From: Nitrospirota bacterium
GTDB lineage: Bacteria > Nitrospirota > Nitrospiria > Nitrospirales > Nitrospiraceae
Length of the DNA: 64,000 nucleotides
Reading direction: 5' to 3'
Assembly (NCBI GenBank): GCA_040755395.1
Contig: JBFMAX010000004.1
Location: 1-64,000 of the forward strand
The notes beneath the pieces are model-generated. The model saw only the letters and a list, made by a program, of their open reading frames with translations, did not search any database and was not told where the DNA came from. Position numbers and translations under genes: made by a program. Every line of letters starts with the position of its first letter. Position 1 is the first letter of the stretch. This document shows, in pieces, positions 40,714-50,355 of the stretch.

Positions 40714-41697
40714 TTATCCGGCCTTGCGGATGTCGATCACCATGCCCCGATCATTGATCTCGACCGTGATCGGGGTGCCTTCCTTGATCGTGGCGAGGAC
40801 GGCCTTCCCTCGCTCGGCCGGGAAGGTTTGTTCCCCTTCCGGCGCCCACAGGGTCACGGCCTTGCGATCCGGCGAGGCATACGTCAACCGGCCCGTCAGA
40901 AAGCGGGTGCTCGGCGTGGCGGCGCCGTTCTGCTGCAGGTCGATGACCACGCTGGTATCGTGCGCCCAAAGCGTCAGCGCGTGACCGACTTTCGCGTTGC
41001 GAACGCCCGTTTTGGCGCTGATGGTGACGACACCGATGGGAGTCTTCAGAAAGACGAACCCCGATTTGAGCTTGGCGACGGTCCCGGTCAGTTTCATATG
41101 CAGGTCGGATGAATGCTGCGGCGGATGGCTGATCTGCAGATCATATTGCAAGTCATGGAACCCCGTGATCGTTCCCGCTTCATCCACCTCGACGGTGATC
41201 GGCCGGTTCTCCGCCTTCCCGCTCAACTTTGCCCCGTAGGCCTCGACCGAGAAAGTTTTCTCCCCTTCGGGAGTCCACAACGACACCGCTTTCTTGTCCG
41301 GCGCGGTGTAACGGAGGTCGCCGGAGACATAGCGGTGCACCAGCGAGGCGTCGCTTTTCTTTCTGATGTCGACCACGGCGCTCGTCCCGTTGATCCAGAG
41401 CGTTACGGTGTGACTGCCCTTGACATCCCGCAGACCGGTTTTCGAGCTGAGCGTCAGAAGACCGACCGGCGTCTTCAGGAAGACAATTCCTGATTTCATT
41501 CGCCACACGGAGCCGCTCAACTTGATCGACGGCCAGACTTCCTCTTCCGTCGGCGAGGCCGGCTCAGCAAGATTGGCCGCGGGGCGGGCCGTGTCGGCCG
41601 GGCTACCGGCGGGCTGTTCGGCGGCGATTGGAGAGAGGCAGAGCGCCAGAACCATAGCGACGACGGGCGGAAACAAATATCGTTGGCCAGCCCCCAT
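40714..41697 (-). CDS. Exported protein with two internal repeats
   Basis: From ATG at 41697 (AGGAGAG upstream) the 327-residue product has a signal peptide. It has two related halves of about 110 residues: KLSGSVWRMKSGIVFLKTPVGLLTLSSKTGLRD and KLTGTVAKLKSGFVFLKTPIGVVTISAKTGVRN, each followed by a segment with TLWxxGTSAVVDIR and YASPDRKAVTLWAPEGEQTF-like strands. All are predicted beta-rich. The function is unknown; the protein probably sits in the periplasm. Confidence 0.7.
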   Translation of the reverse strand: MGAGQRYLFPPVVAMVLALCLSPIAAEQPAGSPADTARPAANLAEPASPTEEEVWPSIKLSGSVWRMKSGIVFLKTPVGLLTLSSKTGLRDVKGSHTVTLWINGTSAVVDIRKKSDASLVHRYVSGDLRYTAPDKKAVSLWTPEGEKTFSVEAYGAKLSGKAENRPITVEVDEAGTITGFHDLQYDLQISHPPQHSSDLHMKLTGTVAKLKSGFVFLKTPIGVVTISAKTGVRNAKVGHALTLWAHDTSVVIDLQQNGAATPSTRFLTGRLTYASPDRKAVTLWAPEGEQTFPAERGKAVLATIKEGTPITVEINDRGMVIDIRKAG

Positions 41698-41936
41698 GAT
41701 GCTCTCCTGCAACGTCGGATTCAGGGTGATGGTTCGGATGCGTGAGACACCGAACGTGGATGACGAGAGAGATCGGGTCCCGCTCCCCGCCGAGAACAAC
41801 TGTTGTGCGAATAACATGAGGCTGTGAGACAGTCAAGCAGAAAGCCGCGCTCGAGTGGGAGAGTCGGTGAAGGCTGGGATGGCAGCAGGCGGCGGCTCCG
41901 CAGGATCGAACGGGGCGCGAGCCACGCGGACCAGGG

Positions 41937-42362
41937 CTATGAACAGAAAGAGCCTAGCGGCGGTGAAGAGGAAATCAGCATCGCCTGCAGTGTAATGACG
42001 ACCCGCGATCGTTGGCGTTCCTGCCGATCGGGCAATCCGAACCCGCGCAACAGGATCGGCTGTTCGGGGGTACCGGCGATCCGCTTGATTTCGAATTGGG
42101 TCCAGTCTTCCGCTTCCATGCGCCGGTTCAGCGACTCCACAATCTCGTCACACAGGTCTCTGAGCGCCTCCGGAAGCACTCGATCGCCGTCTCCGCATTC
42201 CGGAGTCTGCTCCTGCACGCTGTTGAGCGTTCGCGAAAGGACCAGCGCCTGTTCATTCATGTGCAACAACCGCATGGACGGGGAGAAGACAATGACGCCG
42301 GGGCCGATGGCCGAACCGGCCGAATGGGAGGAACGACGGGAAGCTGAAAATTCGATGTTCAT
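41937..42362 (-). CDS. PAS-like signalling protein, probably truncated
   Basis: From ATG at 42362 the 141-residue product has a PAS-like start (GPGVIVFSPSMRLLHMNEQALVLSRTL) and continues into RRMEAEDWTQFEIKRIAGTPEQPILLRGFGLPDRQERQRSRVVITLQ. In the related proteins I recall, a LuxR-type DNA-binding domain follows this. Here the frame changes to an unrelated 17-residue end, so the output domain is lost or frameshifted. Confidence 0.5.
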   Translation of the reverse strand: MNIEFSASRRSSHSAGSAIGPGVIVFSPSMRLLHMNEQALVLSRTLNSVQEQTPECGDGDRVLPEALRDLCDEIVESLNRRMEAEDWTQFEIKRIAGTPEQPILLRGFGLPDRQERQRSRVVITLQAMLISSSPPLGSFCS

Positions 42363-42672
42363 AGGACATTTTCTCCAAAATTCACTCGTACCTCCGATGG
42401 TCTGTCGGATGGCAAGACGATTGAGCAGATTCTCGCAGGCTGACCGCAACCGCTCGGCGCTCCGTGGTCTTTTAAGCGAGCAAGTTCCGGGCCCGATAGG
42501 AACGAACAGAAGAAGCTGGGGAAATACCGGCTTTTGAGCCATCCTCAGCTCTTGCGGAGACATGGGATAGGGACAAAAACCGTATCTTTCTTGATCCGGT
42601 GGCGTATCTGTTTGTGCTCACGACCCGAGGCGGAGTGTCACAGTCGGCGAAAGCCTGTCGCCGTCTGTCTGT

Positions 42673-43998
42673 TCATTTTCTCCGCACCAGGATGCGGATG
42701 GGTGAGCCGGAGAATTGATATTCCGCTCTGAGGCGGTTCTCCAGGAATCGGAGATACGAAGGCGTCACGTTTTCCGGTTGGCCCACGAACAACGCGAACG
42801 CCGGGGGTCTGGTGGCCACCTGCGTCATATAAACAGATTTCGTCGTCCGGGAGGGCGTGCCCTTTCGAACCGGCAGGGGATTTTCTTCGACGATCTCCTG
42901 CAGGAATTTATTGAGCGGTCCGGTCGGGACCCTTGAGGTAAAGGCCGCCGCCACTCGGTCGATCAACGGAAAAATCTCGCGCAAGGAGTCCGGTTTCAGG
43001 GCCGAAGCGAAGAGCACCGGCGCCCAAGACAGGAACGGAAACCGCCGGCGCAGATCGGCTTCGTACTCCGCTCGAGCCCGCGCGTCGCCTTCACGGAGGT
43101 CCCACTTGTTGACCAGCAGGACACAGGCGCGTCCTTGCCGCAACACCAGGCCGGCGATCTTGGTGTCCTGCTCCGTGACGCCCTCGACCGCATCGAGCAG
43201 CAGGATGGCGAGATCGGACCGTCCGATCGCGCGCAACGACCGGGCGACGCTGTATCCTTCGATCCCCCGATCGACTCGCCCCCGCCGCCTGATACCGGCC
43301 GTATCGGTGAGCAGATAGTGACGGTTTTGATAGGTCACGATTGAATCGATCGGGTCGCGCGTGGTGCCCGGCGCCTCGCTGACGACGACTCGCTCCTGTC
43401 CCAGCAGCGTATTCACCAAGGTGGACTTGCCGACATTAGGTCGCCCGATGATGGCCACACGTGGCATCTCCCGGGCATCATCCTGGTCCGCGGATTCCGG
43501 CAAGAGGGGAAAGATCGCGTCCAGCAGCTCGGCCACCCCAAGCCCATGCTCGGCTGAAAGGGGATAGAGTCGGTCCTGTCCCAACCGATAGAAGTCGGCG
43601 ATCAACGGGTCGGACTTCGGCGTGTCGAGCTTGTTGATCGCAAAGAAGACCGGCTTGCGCGTGCCTCGCAGGAGGCGGACGACTTCCTCGTCCGGCGGGG
43701 TCAGGCCCGCACGGCCGTCCATTACCAGGATCAGGATGTCCGCTTCCGCGATCGCGATCTGCGACTGCCGGCGGATGAGGGCCAGCATGCCTTCGGAGGC
43801 CGACGGGTCCAATCCTCCGGTGTCCACGAGACGGAAGCGCCGGCCTCGATACGTGGTGTCGGCGTAATTCCGGTCCCGGGTGACGCCGGGCACGTCGTCC
43901 ACGATCGCCGTTCTGGCGCCGAGAACACGGTTGAACAGGGTCGATTTGCCGACGTTGGGGCGGCCGATGATGGCGACCAGCGGAACCGAGGGTGTCAT
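42673..43998 (-). CDS. der: Ribosome biogenesis GTPase Der (EngA)
   Basis: The 441-residue protein has two Era-like GTPase domains in tandem, each with GRPNVGKST (P-loop), DTGGL or DTAGI, and NKLD or NKWD. A C-terminal KH-like domain follows (FALFVGQPENVTPSYLRFLENRLRAEYQFSGSPIRI). It is needed for assembly of the 50S ribosomal subunit. The length is typical. It is transcribed alone, opposite to the HAD phosphatase gene. Confidence 0.97.
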   Translation of the reverse strand: MTPSVPLVAIIGRPNVGKSTLFNRVLGARTAIVDDVPGVTRDRNYADTTYRGRRFRLVDTGGLDPSASEGMLALIRRQSQIAIAEADILILVMDGRAGLTPPDEEVVRLLRGTRKPVFFAINKLDTPKSDPLIADFYRLGQDRLYPLSAEHGLGVAELLDAIFPLLPESADQDDAREMPRVAIIGRPNVGKSTLVNTLLGQERVVVSEAPGTTRDPIDSIVTYQNRHYLLTDTAGIRRRGRVDRGIEGYSVARSLRAIGRSDLAILLLDAVEGVTEQDTKIAGLVLRQGRACVLLVNKWDLREGDARARAEYEADLRRRFPFLSWAPVLFASALKPDSLREIFPLIDRVAAAFTSRVPTGPLNKFLQEIVEENPLPVRKGTPSRTTKSVYMTQVATRPPAFALFVGQPENVTPSYLRFLENRLRAEYQFSGSPIRILVRRK

Positions 43999-44151
43999 CG
44001 GTCACTCGTCATTCGTCATGGTGAAAGATCCGGGGCGGGAAGACCGTAACACACGAGTGCCTCGAAGACAAGAAAGCCCGCCATGGAAAGCCCGCCATGG
44101 ATTCCCGCGGTGCGTTATAATTACGCTCCTGCCACGATTGACGAGTGACCG

Positions 44152-44829
44152 ATGACGATTGACGGTTTTTCCTGGGATCTGGTCGACGATGTCCTGCTCG
44201 ACATGGACGGGACGCTGCTGGACCGTCATTTCGACAATTTCTTCTTTGAAGAGGAATTGCCGCGTCGCTACGCGGCCCTGCACGGCCTGGCGTTCGACCA
44301 GGCGCGCGAGCGTCTGATGGCGATGTATCACGCCGTGGAGGGAGAGCTGGACTGGACGGATCTGAATTACTGGACGGGACGAATCGGCGTCGACGTGGTC
44401 GCGTTGACGAAAGAGCTCGATGCGATGATCGATTTTCTTCCCGACGCGCAAGACTTTCTGCGACATCTTCGAACGCTGGGGAAACGGGTCACGATTCTGA
44501 CGAACGCCCATCGATCGGGCGTGGAGATCAAGATCGCGAAAACCGGCGTGAACACGTACGTCGACCGCATCGTGACGGCCTTTGAAGTGGGGTATCTGAA
44601 AATGCGGTCCGAGTATTGGCCGAGTTGCCAACGGCTGCTCGGTTTCGATCCCGCACGGGCGCTGTACATCGACGACGATCAGGCCTGCTTAGCCGCGGCC
44701 GGACGGTTCGGCATCGGGTATCTCGTTCATCGCGCCAAGTCCAGCTCCCGTCTCCCGCCCGAACCATCGACGCGGTTTCCCGCCATCGAAAGTTTTCACG
44801 CTTTGATGCGTCGGCCCGACCTTCGATAG
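44152..44829 (+). CDS. HAD-superfamily hydrolase (YrfG-like)
   Basis: The 225-residue phosphatase has motif I LLDMDGTLLDRH, a helical cap (FFFEEELPRRYAALHGL), motif II ILTNAHRSG, motif III Lys in GYLKMRSEYW and motif IV YIDDDQAC. It resembles the GMP/IMP nucleotidase YrfG. The start lies in a run of ATTGACGAGTGACC heptamer-type repeats. It overlaps no neighbour. The likely substrates are purine mononucleotides. Confidence 0.8.
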   Translation: MTIDGFSWDLVDDVLLDMDGTLLDRHFDNFFFEEELPRRYAALHGLAFDQARERLMAMYHAVEGELDWTDLNYWTGRIGVDVVALTKELDAMIDFLPDAQDFLRHLRTLGKRVTILTNAHRSGVEIKIAKTGVNTYVDRIVTAFEVGYLKMRSEYWPSCQRLLGFDPARALYIDDDQACLAAAGRFGIGYLVHRAKSSSRLPPEPSTRFPAIESFHALMRRPDLR

Positions 44830-44859
44830 GCGGCTTGTCGGCGCCGGGTTTCCGCCCGA

Positions 44860-45474
44860 TCAACGGGTCGCCACGCCCCGGTACATCTCGGCGGCGATCT
44901 GAGGAAGCTCGGGTATCCGGTAGCGGTCCAATTGTGTGATGCGAAAGCCGGCTTGTGCGATGAGGTCGTCGATCCTGCGATTGAGGTGACAGCCGCAGGC
45001 GATGAGGCGCTGCACCGGCGTGAGGAGATCCTGCCATCTGGCGATTTTGGCGTCGTCGCTGCGTCCGTGCTCCAGGAACAAGAAGAGGCCCCCCGGCTTC
45101 AGGACGCGGCGGACTTCGCTCAGCACGGGCTTGGGGTCGCGGACGCTGCACAGCGTGAAGGTGCTGACGGCGCAATCGAAACGCGCATCTTCAAACGGCA
45201 GGGCTTCGGCGCTGACGTACTGGATCTGAATCGGGAAGGACGCCTGCGACGCGCGTTGCTTGACTCTCTGAGGCAGCATGTTGACCGGGTCCACCGCGCG
45301 CAACCATGAGAGCTTGGACGGGTAGTGCGGCACGTTCAGACCTGTCCCGAAGCCGAGTTCCAGGACCTCCCCGTGAGCCTGGCTCAGCGTGCGTTGCCGC
45401 TCCTGCTGGAACCGCTCTCCGCTGAGCATCCAGTCCATGAGGTGCGGGAAAATTCGTCGTGCATACACGCCCAC
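44860..45474 (-). CDS. Class I SAM-dependent methyltransferase
   Basis: The 204-residue enzyme has motif I EVLELGFGTGLNVPHY, an acidic residue AVDPVN, and SVREPKP-like motifs with LKPGGLFLFLEHG, typical of UbiE/phospholipid-type methyltransferases. The C-terminus CHLNRRIDDLIAQAGF matches this small group. The GTG start at 45474 is chosen since GGAGGAGACCT precedes it; the longer frame has no match. Its substrate is not known. Confidence 0.85.
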   Translation of the reverse strand: MGVYARRIFPHLMDWMLSGERFQQERQRTLSQAHGEVLELGFGTGLNVPHYPSKLSWLRAVDPVNMLPQRVKQRASQASFPIQIQYVSAEALPFEDARFDCAVSTFTLCSVRDPKPVLSEVRRVLKPGGLFLFLEHGRSDDAKIARWQDLLTPVQRLIACGCHLNRRIDDLIAQAGFRITQLDRYRIPELPQIAAEMYRGVATR

Positions 45475-45721
45475 AGGTCTCCTCCGGTCGATGAGATGCG
45501 TTCCGCGACACTGTAGCACGAACGCCGGCGCTTGCCACATCAAACTATGGGGCAGGTGAACCGTCACGGCGGCCCCGGCTGCCGGGGTTGATTCTTGTGA
45601 CCCCCGGCGGTCTATGTTAGATTCCCTCGGAGCCTCGGCCGGGAAGTCGTGAAGCCGGAAAGTCCTCACTTTCCAGGTGTCCGCTCTAGCGTGTGCTGAC
45701 TCGGAGACTTGCCGATCCGTC

Positions 45722-48163
45722 ATGGGCAAAACCTACGAACACCACGCCATCGAGGCCAAGTGGCAGGCCTATTGGGAGGAGCATCGGATCTTCAAGGCCA
45801 CGGAGGATCCGGTACGTCCCAAGTTTTACTGCCTGGACATGTTCCCGTACCCTTCAGGGTCCGGCCTGCACGTCGGCCATCTCGAGGGCTATACCGCGAC
45901 CGACATCGTCTCGCGTTACAAACGCATGCGGGGCTTCAACGTGCTGCACCCGATGGGCTGGGACGCGTTCGGTTTGCCGGCCGAACAGTACGCGGTGAGG
46001 ACGGGTATCCATCCGGCGATCACGACGGCGCAAAACATCGCCACTTTTAAACGGCAGATGCGGCGGGTCGGGCTGTCCTATGACTGGGACCGCGAGATCA
46101 GCACCACCGATCCTTCGTACTACCGCTGGACCCAATGGATCTTCTTGAAACTCTTTGAGCGCGGGCTGGCTTACGTGGCGGAGGTGCCGGTGAACTGGTG
46201 TCCGGCATTGGGGACTGTGCTCGCCAACGAGGAGATCGTGGACGGCCGCAGCGAGGTCGGGGGGTTCGAGGTCATCCGCAAGCCGATGCGCCAGTGGGTG
46301 CTCAAGATCACCGCCTATGCGGACCGGCTGCTGGACGATCTCAAGCTGGTCGATTGGCCCGCAAGCACGCTGGAGATGCAAAAAAACTGGATCGGCCGCT
46401 CGGTGGGGGCCGAAGTGGAATTTCCATTGGCCGGGGTGCACGGAAGCATCCGGATTTTCACGACCAGACCCGATACCCTCTTCGGCGCGACCTACGTGGT
46501 GCTGGCGCCGGAACATCCGCTGGTCGAGGTAGTGACGACGCCGGACCGGCGGATCGAAGTGGATGCCTATCGCGAGGCGGCGGCGCGCAAGAGCGACTTG
46601 CAACGTCAGGATCTGGAAAAGGAAAAGACCGGCGTTTTCACCGGCGGCTATGCCGTCAATCCGGTGAACGGGGAGCAGCTGCCCATCTGGATCGCCGACT
46701 ATGTGCTGATGAGTTACGGGACCGGCGCGATTATGGCGGTTCCCGCGCATGACCAGCGCGACTGGGAGTTCGCGCACGCACACAAGCTGCCGATCCGCGA
46801 GGTCATCTCCGGCGGCGACATAGAGAGGGAAGCCTTCGTCAGCATCGATCAGGGCACGGTCGTGAATTCCACGACGCCGGACGGGTCGTTCTCGATCGAC
46901 GGCATCACGCCTGCCGACGCGATTCCCAAAATCACGGCTTGGCTGGAAGCCAAAGGGAAGGGGCGCAAGGCCGTCAATTACAAGCTGCGCGACTGGCTCT
47001 TTGCGCGGCAACGGTACTGGGGTGAGCCGTTCCCGATCATCTGGGTGGATGGCGAACCGCGACCTCTGCCCGAAGAGCAACTTCCGTTGACCTTGCCCGA
47101 GACCAGCAACTTCAAGCCATCGGGAACCGGAGAGAGCCCGCTCGCCAATCTGACGGACTGGGTTGCCACCACCGATCCGGTCACCGGCAAGCCGGCGCGC
47201 CGAGAGACCAATACTATGCCCCAATGGGCCGGTTCGTGTTGGTACTATCTGCGGTTCATCGATCCGAAGAATGACCGCCAGTTGGTCGATCCGGCCAAGG
47301 AACGGTACTGGATGCCGGTGGATCTCTATATCGGGGGCAGCGAGCACGCCGTGTTGCATCTCCTCTATGCGCGTTTCTGGCACAAGGTCCTGTACGACAT
47401 CGGCGTCGTGAGCACCCCCGAGCCGTTCATGAAGCTGGTTCACCAGGGCACCGTGTTGGGCGAGGACAATCAGAAGATGTCCAAGTCGCGCGGCAACGTG
47501 GTGAACCCGGACGAAATGATCGACAAGTTCGGCGCGGACGCCGTGCGGCTGTATGAGATGTTCATGGGCCCGCTCGAAGCGATGAAGCCTTGGAGCACCA
47601 GGGGCGTCGAAGGCATCACCCGTTTCCTAGACCGGGTCTGGCGGCTCGTCGTGGGCGAGGACGGCGGATTGAGCCGCGCCGTCGTCGAGTCCGAGCCGAC
47701 GCTCGACCAGAAGCGATTGCTGCACCAGACGATCAAGAAAGTCACGGAGGACATCGAGGAGCTGCGCTTTAACACCGCAATTGCGCAGATGATGGTGTTT
47801 ACCAACGAGATGACGAAGCTCAACGAGCGACCGCGATCCTTGCTGGAACCGTTCATCCTGCTCTTGTCTCCTTTCGCTCCCCATCTGTGCGAGGAGTTGT
47901 GGGAACGATTGGGGCATCAACCCAGTCTCGCCCGGCACCCATGGCCTTCGCATGATCCCGCGCTGATTGTCAGCGAGCGGATGACGATCCCCGTCCAGAT
48001 CAACGGGAAGTTGCGAAGCAAAATCGAGGTGACCGCGGATGCCGCCCGCGAACAGGTGATCGCGGTGGCCCGGCAGGATGCGAAGGTGCGGGAGTGGTTG
48101 CAAGGCAAAGAACCGCGCAACGTGATTTACGTTGAAAAGAAGCTCATCAACTTTGTGGTGTGA
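45722..48163 (+). CDS. leuS: Leucyl-tRNA synthetase
   Basis: The 813-residue enzyme charges tRNA-Leu. It shows the HIGH motif as [11 protein letters not shown], an editing domain in residues 225-420, a KMSKS motif ([18 protein letters not shown]), and a C-terminal tRNA-binding end ([15 protein letters not shown]). ATG at 45722 gives [15 protein letters not shown], the usual start. It heads a run with lptE and holA. Confidence 0.97.
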   Translation: MGKTYEHHAIEAKWQAYWEEHRIFKATEDPVRPKFYCLDMFPYPSGSGLHVGHLEGYTATDIVSRYKRMRGFNVLHPMGWDAFGLPAEQYAVRTGIHPAITTAQNIATFKRQMRRVGLSYDWDREISTTDPSYYRWTQWIFLKLFERGLAYVAEVPVNWCPALGTVLANEEIVDGRSEVGGFEVIRKPMRQWVLKITAYADRLLDDLKLVDWPASTLEMQKNWIGRSVGAEVEFPLAGVHGSIRIFTTRPDTLFGATYVVLAPEHPLVEVVTTPDRRIEVDAYREAAARKSDLQRQDLEKEKTGVFTGGYAVNPVNGEQLPIWIADYVLMSYGTGAIMAVPAHDQRDWEFAHAHKLPIREVISGGDIEREAFVSIDQGTVVNSTTPDGSFSIDGITPADAIPKITAWLEAKGKGRKAVNYKLRDWLFARQRYWGEPFPIIWVDGEPRPLPEEQLPLTLPETSNFKPSGTGESPLANLTDWVATTDPVTGKPARRETNTMPQWAGSCWYYLRFIDPKNDRQLVDPAKERYWMPVDLYIGGSEHAVLHLLYARFWHKVLYDIGVVSTPEPFMKLVHQGTVLGEDNQKMSKSRGNVVNPDEMIDKFGADAVRLYEMFMGPLEAMKPWSTRGVEGITRFLDRVWRLVVGEDGGLSRAVVESEPTLDQKRLLHQTIKKVTEDIEELRFNTAIAQMMVFTNEMTKLNERPRSLLEPFILLLSPFAPHLCEELWERLGHQPSLARHPWPSHDPALIVSERMTIPVQINGKLRSKIEVTADAAREQVIAVARQDAKVREWLQGKEPRNVIYVEKKLINFVV

Positions 48164-48170
48164 GGAAATT

Positions 48171-48863
48171 GTGCGAGACAGGCGAGACACGTCGGAAAGG
48201 CGCGGAAAGCCGGGGGCACCGAAAACTCTGGCGACCAGAGGCTATGTTGCGGCTCCCGCTTTTTGGGCGTTTCTCGCATTTCTCGCGGCGGCGGTGTTTG
48301 CCGCGTGCGGCTATCAATTTCGCGTCGAGGGGGCCGGGCCGACCATCGGCGGATCGGCCGGCGTCGAACCGACGAAGGACGCGCCGCGCCTGGCGGTCCG
48401 TATGCTCGAAAACAAAAGTTTCGAGCCGAACCTGGAAATCAAGTTGACGGACTATGTCCGGCACGAGTTTTCGGTCGGAAGCGGCGCGCGGGTCGTCTCG
48501 GATTCCGAATCGGCCGATCTGGTGTTGACGGGGCAGATCATCGGCGTGAGTTTGCCGACGCTGAGCTTCAGTCAGACGACGACGCTGGAAAGCCGCGCGG
48601 AAGTGATCGTGGCCGTCAAAATCGAAGAGGTTCGCACCAAAAAGACGGTGTGGACTCAGACGGCCAAGGCGTCTTCCGAGTTCTTTGTGACGCCGGATCT
48701 CCAGTTCAATCGCGTGTTGCAAAACCGGGCATTGGAACAGGCGGGGCGGCTGATCGCGGAAGATCTGGCGTCGCGATTCCTGTTGCACCTGGAATCGAAC
48801 GTCACGGCCGTTGACGGGTCGGCGGCCCCCGTCTCCGATGAAAGCCCGGCGAAGTCGCGCTGA
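48171..48863 (+). CDS. lptE: LPS-assembly lipoprotein LptE
   Basis: The 230-residue protein has a hydrophobic segment ending in a lipobox (FLAAAVFAACGYQFRVEG), and CGYQFR is the hallmark of LptE. LptE plugs and assembles the LptD channel that puts lipopolysaccharide in the outer membrane, so the organism is diderm. GTG at 48171 follows GAGGAAATT, directly after leuS. The N-terminus before the lipid segment is unusually long. Next is holA, the common order leuS-lptE-holA. Confidence 0.88.
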   Translation: MRDRRDTSERRGKPGAPKTLATRGYVAAPAFWAFLAFLAAAVFAACGYQFRVEGAGPTIGGSAGVEPTKDAPRLAVRMLENKSFEPNLEIKLTDYVRHEFSVGSGARVVSDSESADLVLTGQIIGVSLPTLSFSQTTTLESRAEVIVAVKIEEVRTKKTVWTQTAKASSEFFVTPDLQFNRVLQNRALEQAGRLIAEDLASRFLLHLESNVTAVDGSAAPVSDESPAKSR

Positions 48864-48890
48864 TCCCACTCCTCGCATCGAGCACGTTGC

Positions 48891-49994
48891 GTGAGATACC
48901 AGGACCTCGCTGCCGCGTTGAAGAAGAACGGTCCGGCTCCTGTGTATGTGGTCACAGGTGAAGAAGATTATCTGCGGGATCAGGCTCTGGCCCAGATCAC
49001 GGCCGCCGTGCTGGGAGATCAAGAGATCGCCGGGTTCAATTACGACCTCTTTTACGGAGGCGAGGCGGCCGCGGCGGACGTCGTGGCCTGCGCCGCGGAA
49101 GTTCCCGCCTTCGCGCCACGGCGGTTGGTCGTCTACAAGGCGGCCGACAAGATTTCGGCCCGGGACGCAGACGTGTTGTTGCCGTATCTGGAGACCCCCT
49201 CCGAGTCTACGACGCTTGTCTTCGTTGCAGCCAAGCTGGACGGACGGTTGAAGCTCAGTCAAGCCCTGAACCGTTGCGCGGTGACGATCGACTGCGCGCC
49301 GTTGAGAGACGCGCAGCTAGCCGCCTGGATTCGGGAGGAAGCCCGGCGCATTGGTCTTCGACTGCAAGAGGAGGCTGTCACCCTGCTCAAGGACACGGCC
49401 GGAGAGGCGCTCTACGCTGTGCGGCAGGAACTTGAAAAGCTCGCGGCTTATGTGCCTCCCGGTGCTCTGGCCGGCCCTCGTGAAGTCGAGATGCTGCGAG
49501 GGACCGAGCCGGGAGCGTCGGTCTTCGATCTGGCGGCCGCTATCGGTGCGCAAGACCGCCGGCGCGCCTTGGCCATTCTGGCCAGGAATTTGGAGGCAGG
49601 AGAAGCGCCCTTGCGCATCCTGGGCGCGCTGATCTGGCAGTACCGCCGTCTTTGGAGAGTGAAAGAGACGCTCCGTCAGAACGGCCAAGAGTTCGAGGCG
49701 GCGCGAATGTTGCGGATGGATCATCGCAGGGTCCGTCCATTTCTGGCACAGTTTTCCGACGCGCATCTCCGGACGGCGTTCCAACTATTTCTGGAAGCGG
49801 ATTCGCGGTTGAAAGGCGGGAGCGCCGGGTCGGGCCGACGGGTCCTGGAAGCCCTGTTGCTCGGATTATGCGAGATGACCGGTGCATCATCCGTCGCCGG
49901 ATCCCAGCCGGACCAGGAAATTTTCCCTCGTCAGGGTTCGGGGAAGAAAGCGGTTCGGCCGACGGAGACGGTCACGCGGACTGGGAAGCCGTGA
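48891..49994 (+). CDS. holA: DNA polymerase III subunit delta
   Basis: The 367-residue clamp-loader subunit begins MRYQDLAAALKKNGPAPVYVVTGEEDYLRDQAL, typical of HolA, and continues through the AAA-type domain (AAEVPAFAPRRLVVYKAADKI) to the C-terminal helical domain (LRILGALIWQYRRLWRVKE). It opens the sliding clamp for loading on DNA. The start is GTG. Its last 23 bases overlap the convergent rpsT gene. Confidence 0.92.
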   Translation: MRYQDLAAALKKNGPAPVYVVTGEEDYLRDQALAQITAAVLGDQEIAGFNYDLFYGGEAAAADVVACAAEVPAFAPRRLVVYKAADKISARDADVLLPYLETPSESTTLVFVAAKLDGRLKLSQALNRCAVTIDCAPLRDAQLAAWIREEARRIGLRLQEEAVTLLKDTAGEALYAVRQELEKLAAYVPPGALAGPREVEMLRGTEPGASVFDLAAAIGAQDRRRALAILARNLEAGEAPLRILGALIWQYRRLWRVKETLRQNGQEFEAARMLRMDHRRVRPFLAQFSDAHLRTAFQLFLEADSRLKGGSAGSGRRVLEALLLGLCEMTGASSVAGSQPDQEIFPRQGSGKKAVRPTETVTRTGKP

Positions 49995-50253
49995 GCAAGT
50001 TGACCCTGGCGGCGAGCCGGGCAATGCGGCGGGAGGCGGTGTTGCGCTTGAGGACGCCTTTGGTCACCGCTTTGCTCAACGCCGAGGCGGCTTCCCGCAA
50101 CGATGCTCTCGCCTCGTCGACCTTCTTTTCGTCCACCGCGACCAGCACTTTCTTAACGAGACTCTTGACCGCGCTCAGCGTCGCCCGGTTGCGCTGGCGG
50201 CGCCGTTCCGATTGGCGCGCACGGCGGATCGTGGACTTGTGAACCACAGCCAT
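49972..50253 (-). CDS. rpsT: 30S ribosomal protein S20
   Basis: From ATG at 50253 (AGGAG upstream) the 93-residue basic protein begins MAVVHKSTIRRARQSERRRQRNRATLSAVKSLVKKV and ends in LKRNTASRRIARLAARVN. This is the S20 pattern of three helices binding 16S rRNA. It is convergent with holA, as often seen next to it. The longer frame upstream is not part of the gene. Confidence 0.95.
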   Translation of the reverse strand: MAVVHKSTIRRARQSERRRQRNRATLSAVKSLVKKVLVAVDEKKVDEARASLREAASALSKAVTKGVLKRNTASRRIARLAARVNLLTASQSA

Positions 50254-50355
50254 AACGATACTCCTATTCCGAGAAGGCCGAGTTTGTAACACAAGACTCA
50301 TGAGACGGTCAAGGAGATCGCGGAAGGACCGAGAGATGGGAGGCGGCACACTGCG

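Noticed and set aside
45854-47443. 529-codon frame opposite leuS
   Set aside because: leuS is certain on the plus strand; the antisense frame has no protein-like features.
49652-50242. Plus-strand frame spanning the end of holA and opposite rpsT
   Set aside because: Both overlapping genes are secure and the frame has no features of its own.
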